From an uncultured Erysipelotrichaceae bacterium (lineage in GTDB: Bacteria; Bacillota_I; Bacilli_A; RF39; UBA660): a stretch of DNA of 6,339 nt. The notes beneath the pieces were generated by a model that was not told where the DNA came from, did no database searches, and saw only the letters and a list, made by a program, of their open reading frames with translations. Both the position numbers and the translations under genes were made by a program. The stretch is taken from the NCBI GenBank assembly GCA_902803795.1, contig CADCRC010000051.1:1-6339 (forward strand), written 5' to 3'. Numbering within the stretch: position 1 is the stretch's first letter; each line of letters begins with the position of its first letter. Shown one piece after another: positions 5,077 to 6,339 of this stretch.

Positions 5077-6339
5077 TTATATATAAAATAATGAAATATA
5101 ATATATAATTGTTACTATTAAAAATGATATCATTAATATAATAATTGTCTTAATATGTTTATCTTTTTCAAATACAATTGTAGCAACAAATTCTCTAATA
5201 AAAGCATTAATCCAATAATAAGTTCTTGTTTTTGCTCCAATTCCCTCTATTTTTATATTTTGCTTTGAAGCAATTGTTCCTGCTCTAAATACATGATAAT
5301 TTGTAGTAGAAAATGCTATATTAGGATTTTTCATTTTCTTTTGGATAATCTTATAAGAAAATTTTATATTTTCAAATGTATTTCTTGATTTATCTTCGAG
5401 CAATATATATTTTTCTTTTACGCCTTGATCTATTAAATAATTTTTCATAGCTTGTGCTTCAGATATTACTTCATCTTTTCCTTTGCCTCCTGATGGAATA
5501 TAAATAATATCTTTATCTGTATTTTCTTTTTGTAATCTAGCAAATTCTATAGCTCTATCAACTCTTGCTTTTAATAATGGTGTTAATGTACCATCACTTT
5601 TTATCTTACATCCTAAAATAATAATATAGTCTTTATCAAACTTAGGAATATGTATTGCAGATACATATCCTAATATAATTGTTCCAAAAAGAATACATTC
5701 AAGATATGCAATACCAATTGATGATATATAACAAATAATATTAATTATAATTGTAGATGTATTATTAATATTAGTTGAAGATGAACCTAGAAGTACAAAC
5801 AATATTGTTCCTATACATAAAAATCCACCAAATATTATTCCAAGCATGTTTTTCCATGTTTTACCTTCATTTTTTATTAGTAAAATATTGCTTATAGTAA
5901 CTAATATAGAAGTAATTATAGCAATTGGTAACATAAAAATCGAAAAAATAGTTGAGCTTTCCCTAATATTTAAAATAGTATTATAAAATGATGAATGATA
6001 ATTGTTCAATAGATCTATAATAAAAACATATAAATTCAAAATAAAAACTACACTAATAAAAATAATTAAACCTAATAATCTAATATTTCTATATTCATAT
6101 ATATTTTTCTTTATACCATTTCTAAATTGTATAATGGCATAAAATAGCCACATTAATAATGTTATAAATATGGATATAATAATAGAAATATCTCCATTAC
6201 AATTGCCAAAATAATTATTTTTTGTAATCACACCCATATTGTGTACGTATATTTTTTTCTTATATTGCTTATTTTCATCATTTGAATCATCATGTTGTAT
6301 TATACCACTTATGATAATTTCAGTTTTTCCTTTATTTAC
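5077..6339 (-). CDS. YdcF/DUF218 family membrane protein (5'-partial)
   Basis: Counting from the ATG at 6237, the N-terminal half has about five membrane helices (roughly 17-37, 53-76, 95-122, 130-151, 161-193). The DUF218 domain follows at about 203-350, with IIILGCKI, LLKARVDRAIEFA, PSGGKGKDE, SEAQAMKNYL, EDKSRNTFENI and FSTTNYHVFRAG, all hallmarks of the YdcF/SanA/ElyC family; a last helix lies at 361-385. Family members are linked to envelope functions in other bacteria, but biochemical roles are largely unsettled. The same frame stays open for 34 codons upstream of that ATG to the window edge (GKTEIIISGIIQ, then an acidic and a lysine-rich stretch), and no ribosome binding site precedes the ATG. 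I therefore treat the gene as truncated by the edge, with at least 420 residues. The stop is TAA at 5079-5077. Confidence 0.88.
   Translation of the reverse strand, partial: VNKGKTEIIISGIIQHDDSNDENKQYKKKIYVHNMGVITKNNYFGNCNGDISIIISIFITLLMWLFYAIIQFRNGIKKNIYEYRNIRLLGLIIFISVVFILNLYVFIIDLLNNYHSSFYNTILNIRESSTIFSIFMLPIAIITSILVTISNILLIKNEGKTWKNMLGIIFGGFLCIGTILFVLLGSSSTNINNTSTIIINIICYISSIGIAYLECILFGTIILGYVSAIHIPKFDKDYIIILGCKIKSDGTLTPLLKARVDRAIEFARLQKENTDKDIIYIPSGGKGKDEVISEAQAMKNYLIDQGVKEKYILLEDKSRNTFENIKFSYKIIQKKMKNPNIAFSTTNYHVFRAGTIASKQNIKIEGIGAKTRTYYWINAFIREFVATIVFEKDKHIKTIIILMISFLIVTIIYYISLFYI

Overview
The window is extremely AT-rich (GC roughly 20-25% by eye). Its proteins are dominated by Asn, Ile, Lys, Asp and Tyr, ribosome binding sites are of the AGGTG type, Trp is written TGG and TGA behaves as a stop. 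This fits a low-GC Bacillota/Mycoplasmatota-related lineage using genetic code 11, such as an uncultured gut Bacilli (RF39-like) genome. That placement is inferred from composition and protein style, not from a marker gene.

Layout: (1) 1-109, minus strand: the first 36 codons of a gene leaving the window on the left, resembling small transglutaminase-like proteins. (2) 110-702: a divergent non-coding region of about 590 bp with a 16-bp perfect palindrome, direct repeats, a minus-strand extended -10 box and a plus-strand promoter. (3) 703-3276, plus strand: an 857-aa cytoplasmic-looking protein with degenerate N-terminal helical repeats and a transglutaminase-like Cys-His-Asp domain. (4) 3277-3633: mostly non-coding, holding a small frameshifted minus-strand gene. 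(5) 3634-4518, minus strand: an intact DUF1848 (radical-SAM-like Fe-S) protein behind an extended -10 promoter. (6) 4519-5076: a decay zone with a membrane-helix fragment, a frameshifted N-terminal stub of a class I SAM-dependent methyltransferase, and a second copy of the palindrome/promoter block found at 224-338. (7) 5077-6339, minus strand: a membrane-anchored YdcF/DUF218 protein whose reading frame stays open to the right edge.

Apart from the 857-aa gene everything reads leftward. The genes do not form an obvious pathway or operon; each has its own upstream signals, and two small broken genes lie between the intact ones, as in an accessory region under turnover. I see no defence locus, CRISPR array, transposase, tRNA or rRNA. 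The two signals most worth following are the repeated intergenic block that precedes two unrelated minus-strand genes, and the large repeat-plus-transglutaminase protein, which faces what may be a second transglutaminase-like gene.
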